From contig NZ_JAUSQZ010000001.1 of assembly GCF_030811555.1 (NCBI RefSeq), forward strand, positions 5,205,241-5,269,240: 64,000 nucleotides of DNA, written 5' to 3'. Under the pieces are notes generated by a model. That model ran no database searches and had not been told where the DNA came from. It saw only the letters and a program-made list of their open reading frames with translations. The first letter of the stretch is position 1. Each line of letters starts with the position of its first letter. This DNA comes from Kineosporia succinea. GTDB taxonomy: Bacteria > Actinomycetota > Actinomycetes > Actinomycetales > Kineosporiaceae. Shown here piece by piece: positions 61,587 to 64,000 of this stretch. Made by a program: the position numbers and the translations under genes.

Positions 61587-62385
61587 GGGCGGCGAGGAGC
61601 GAGGCCTCGTCCCTGACCGTGTCCGGGGGGAGGCCCAGCCGGGCCGCGACCGCCAGCACCCACGGGCGCCGCAGTCGCGCGGTGGCCAGGGTGTGGTCGT
61701 CGTCGAGCAGCACCGCGGGTGCCCCCTGCGTGACGGAACCCGCTGTCAGGACCGCGATCTCGTCGGCCCAGGCCAGCGCCAGGTCGACGTCGTGCGTGGC
61801 CATCACCAGCGTGGTACCCGCCGCGTGCAGCCGGTCGAGGGCGGCGGTGGCCTCCTGGCCGGCGGCCGGGTCGAGCCCGGCGGTGGGCTCGTCGAGAACC
61901 AGCACCGACGGACGCATTGCCACGGCTCCCGCGATCGCCACCCGTTTGCGTTCACCGAAAGACAGCTGGTGGGTGGGACGCTCGGCCAGGTGAGTGGCGG
62001 CCAGCAGGTCCAGGGCCTCGTCGCAGCGGGCCCGCACCTCGTCGTCGGTCAGGCCCTGGTTGACCGGGCCGAACGAGACGTCCTCGCGCACCGAGGCCGA
62101 GAAGAGCTGGTCGTCCGGGTCCTGGGTGATGAGCTGCAGGCGGTGCCGGTGCTCGCGCAGCCCGGCCCGGGTGTGGCTCAGCTCGTTGCCGCCGATGACG
62201 ATCTGCCCTCCGGTGGGTCTCAGGGCCCCGGACAGGCAGCGCAGCAGGGTGCTCTTGCCCGAGCCGTTGGCGCCGAGCACGGCCAGGCGGGAGCCGGTGG
62301 CCACCTTCAGGTCGACCTGGTGGAGCACGGGCGGGCCGCCGGTGTAGGCGAAACTCAGGCCGGTGACCTCGATCTCGCCGCTCAC
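61570..62385 (-). CDS. cbiO: Cobalt/nickel ECF transporter ATPase
   Basis: ATPase of 271 residues with Walker A GANGSGKST, Q-loop ITQDPDDQLFSASV, signature LSFGERKRVAIAGA, Walker B VLVLDEPTAGLD and MATHDVDLA. The QDPDDQLF segment is typical of CbiO and related ECF ATPases. The GTG at 62385 overlaps the cbiQ stop (GTGA). It is the last gene of cbiMNQO. It overlaps the FecE-type gene at the 3' end. Confidence 0.93.
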   Translation of the reverse strand: MSGEIEVTGLSFAYTGGPPVLHQVDLKVATGSRLAVLGANGSGKSTLLRCLSGALRPTGGQIVIGGNELSHTRAGLREHRHRLQLITQDPDDQLFSASVREDVSFGPVNQGLTDDEVRARCDEALDLLAATHLAERPTHQLSFGERKRVAIAGAVAMRPSVLVLDEPTAGLDPAAGQEATAALDRLHAAGTTLVMATHDVDLALAWADEIAVLTAGSVTQGAPAVLLDDDHTLATARLRRPWVLAVAARLGLPPDTVRDEASLLAALSPGA

Positions 62386-63128
62386 CACGGCAGGGCCAGG
62401 GAGATCGCGCTCACGGCGGCGAGCATCGCGAGGGTGGCGGCGACGAAGGTTCTCGACGACGGTCGCTGGTCGGCCAGTGTGCGCATGACTCCCTCGAAAC
62501 CCCGGCCGGCCAGCCCGGCCTCGAGCCGCCGCGAGCGGTCGAACGCCCGCGTCAGCGTGGCCGCCGTCAGGGTGGTGGCCGAACGCAGGGTGGCGCGCCG
62601 GGTGGTGTAGCCGAGCCGGGCGGTCTGGGCGGCGCGGACCTCGCCGATCGACTCCAGCAGGACGAACAGCAGACGGTAGGTCAGGCCGGCGACGTCGACG
62701 ACCGCCTCGGGCACGCCCCGGCGCCGGGCCCAGGCCAGCAGGTCGGTCATCGGGGTGGTGGCGGCCAGCAGCATCACCGAACTGGTGCCCGCAATCGCGT
62801 GGGCCAGGGTCTGCGCGGCGTTGCCCAGGCTCTCGTCGGTGACGGTCGGCCCGAAACCGTCCGTGCGCCAGGTGATCGCGATGGTCACGGTGCCGAGCAC
62901 GATGAAGGCGGCCGGGCCGCGGGCGGCGCGGCGCAGGAGGTGGGCAGGGGTGCGGCCGGGGCCCAGCATCAGGCCGAGGGCCACGAGCGTGACGAGGAGC
63001 GAGGCCGGCCACGGGGGCAGGACCAGCGCGCTGATCACGAGGCCGAGGCTGAGCAGCACCTTGTCCCCGGGCGAGTGCCGCCGCCAGGGACTTGCCCAGG
63101 CGGCGACATCGAGGGCGGGTGCGCTCAC
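62382..63128 (-). CDS. cbiQ: Cobalt/nickel ECF transporter permease
   Basis: Transmembrane T component of 248 residues. DLLAWARRRGVPEAVVDVAG and the coupling-helix segment RAFDRSRRLEAGLAGRGFEG are CbiQ hallmarks; several membrane helices lie in the first half. GTG at 63128 overlaps the cbiN stop as GTGA, and its own stop overlaps cbiO, so translation is coupled along the operon. Confidence 0.93.
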   Translation of the reverse strand: MSAPALDVAAWASPWRRHSPGDKVLLSLGLVISALVLPPWPASLLVTLVALGLMLGPGRTPAHLLRRAARGPAAFIVLGTVTIAITWRTDGFGPTVTDESLGNAAQTLAHAIAGTSSVMLLAATTPMTDLLAWARRRGVPEAVVDVAGLTYRLLFVLLESIGEVRAAQTARLGYTTRRATLRSATTLTAATLTRAFDRSRRLEAGLAGRGFEGVMRTLADQRPSSRTFVAATLAMLAAVSAISLALPW

Positions 63129-63448
63129 GATTCCCGCGGGCGCTGCCGCTTTCCGGACAGGCGGCCCAGCACGAAGCCGAGCGCACCGGCGCCGGCGGCG
63201 GCCTGGAGGGCGAACAGGCCGGACTCGATCTCACCCGACGAGGGTTCGAAGAACGGGGTGAACCAGACGTCGTAGTCGGGGTTGATCTCCTCGACCTTGG
63301 TGGCGGCGGAGGAGTCGCTGCCCGCGTAGGACTCGCCCTCGGCCTGACCGTCGGTGTTCAGGCGCAGGGCCAGGGGAATCGCGAAAATGGCGACCACGAG
63401 AAGGAGCAGGGCCAGATCGATCGCGAGGCGGCGGGGGGTGCGGGTCAT
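63125..63448 (-). CDS. cbiN: Cobalt transport small membrane protein
   Basis: A 107-residue protein with two membrane helices (LALLLLVVAIFAIPLAL and GLFALQAAAGAGALGFVLG). YDVWFTPFFEPSSGEIES is the CbiN signature between them. ATG at 63448 is preferred because AGGAG lies ten bases upstream; the GTG at 63457 would be only one base from it. CbiN activates CbiM for cobalt entry. Confidence 0.9.
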   Translation of the reverse strand: MTRTPRRLAIDLALLLLVVAIFAIPLALRLNTDGQAEGESYAGSDSSAATKVEEINPDYDVWFTPFFEPSSGEIESGLFALQAAAGAGALGFVLGRLSGKRQRPRES

Positions 63449-63449
63449 G

Positions 63450-64000
63450 TCAGCCACGCTCCTGAACAGCGGTGGTGGTCGCCTCGCCCGGGAGGGCCTG
63501 CTTCAGTCCCAGGGAACTCAGCTCGTCCGGTGCGATGCGGGCCAGGACGCGGAAGACCAGCACGCCGAGAAGGCCCTCGGCGACGGCCAGGGGGATCTGG
63601 GTCAGGGCGAAGATGCCGAGGAACTCGCCGACGGAGCCGAGGACGCCGCCCGTGGGGTCGGGGTGGGCGAGACCGAGCTGTACCGACGTGACCACGTAGG
63701 TCGACAGGTCGGACAGCGACAGTGCCGCGAAAACGCCCACCGGGAAGGCTAGCCCGAGCCTGAGGCAGGCGCGGTAGGCACCGTAGCCGACCCAGGGGCC
63801 GACCACGGCCATGGAGAACACGTTCGCACCGAGGGTCGTGATGCCGCCGTGGGCCAGCAGCAGGGCCTGGAACAGCAGCACGATGGCGCCGAGCACCGCC
63901 ATCACCGGGGGCCGGAACAGCACCGCACCCAGGCCGGTTCCGGTGGGATGGCTCGAACTGCCGGTCACGGAGGGCAGTTTGATGGCGGAGAGCACGAAGG
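63450..64000 (-). CDS. cbiM: Cobalt/nickel substrate-capture protein (5' end outside window)
   Basis: The C-terminal 183 codons of Cbi[21 protein letters not shown] followed by LFRP is the conserved segment near the metal site, and [20 protein letters not shown] is typical. It runs past the right edge, so its metal-binding N-terminus, promoter and any riboswitch are not visible. It is the first visible gene of cbiMNQO. The metal (Co or Ni) cannot be decided here; the CbiN gene favours cobalt. Confidence 0.92.
   Translation of the reverse strand, partial: FVLSAIKLPSVTGSSSHPTGTGLGAVLFRPPVMAVLGAIVLLFQALLLAHGGITTLGANVFSMAVVGPWVGYGAYRACLRLGLAFPVGVFAALSLSDLSTYVVTSVQLGLAHPDPTGGVLGSVGEFLGIFALTQIPLAVAEGLLGVLVFRVLARIAPDELSSLGLKQALPGEATTTAVQERG

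Noticed and set aside
1-64000. tRNA, rRNA, insertion sequence or prophage genes
   Set aside because: No transposase, integrase, phage structural motif or cloverleaf-like sequence was recognised on either strand.

Overview
The window is chromosomal DNA of a very high-GC actinomycete. The evidence is the strong G/C third-position bias, the frequent GTG starts and ATGA/GTGA stop-start overlaps, the lnt-ppm-fxsA-rbpA neighbourhood, a PknB-type kinase and an RbpA homologue. The gene mix and the abundance of short tandem repeats suggest something like Kineosporia, but the genus is a guess. No rRNA, tRNA, prophage, insertion sequence or CRISPR array was seen.

Layout. 1-6.1 kb: a leftward N-glycan-degradation locus (GH38 alpha-mannosidase, a LacI regulator, secreted GH85 endo-beta-N-acetylglucosaminidase) with a near-identical palindromic operator in front of each enzyme gene. 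6.1-14.5 kb: amidohydrolase, S66 carboxypeptidase, two SDR oxidoreductases, and an operon of secreted S33 peptidase, histidine kinase and response regulator. 14.5-19.6 kb: a flavin-monooxygenase (LLM) cluster with a nitroreductase remnant, a frameshifted hydrolase and two matching 19-bp inverted repeats at its promoters. 20.3-23.1 kb: kamD-kamE-kal, part of the lysine 5,6-aminomutase pathway. 23.5-28.4 kb: lnt, ppm, fxsA and rbpA, the last with a SigR-type promoter. 28.5-36.4 kb: MFS transporter, M15 peptidase, malate synthase G, GlcD-like oxidase and an AlkZ-like protein. 36.5-45 kb: phosphoesterase, QueE (probable ATC start), Ser/Thr kinase, atypical LuxR regulator, lactonase, Nudix and YwiC-like genes. 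45.6-56.2 kb: mixed metabolic and regulatory genes, including a MerR-type elongated promoter before an alcohol dehydrogenase. 56.2-64 kb: a sulfatase, then a FecCD/BtuF-type metal-chelate ABC operon convergent with a cbiMNQO cobalt/nickel ECF operon.

Two patterns cut across the window. First, short tandem repeats are very common. Those inside genes have periods of 9, 12 or 15 bp and stay in frame, while several intergenic arrays have periods of 14, 16, 52 or 56 bp. Second, two long intergenic regions between convergent genes (26.6-28.0 kb and 45.0-45.6 kb) share one architecture: tandem array, a long AT-rich palindrome with a near-identical 26-bp core, then another tandem array. This is the best candidate here for an undescribed element.

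All calls come from reading the sequence and its translations; no database search was run. Start sites were chosen from ribosome-binding sites, coupling and family length, and several remain uncertain, as stated in the entries.
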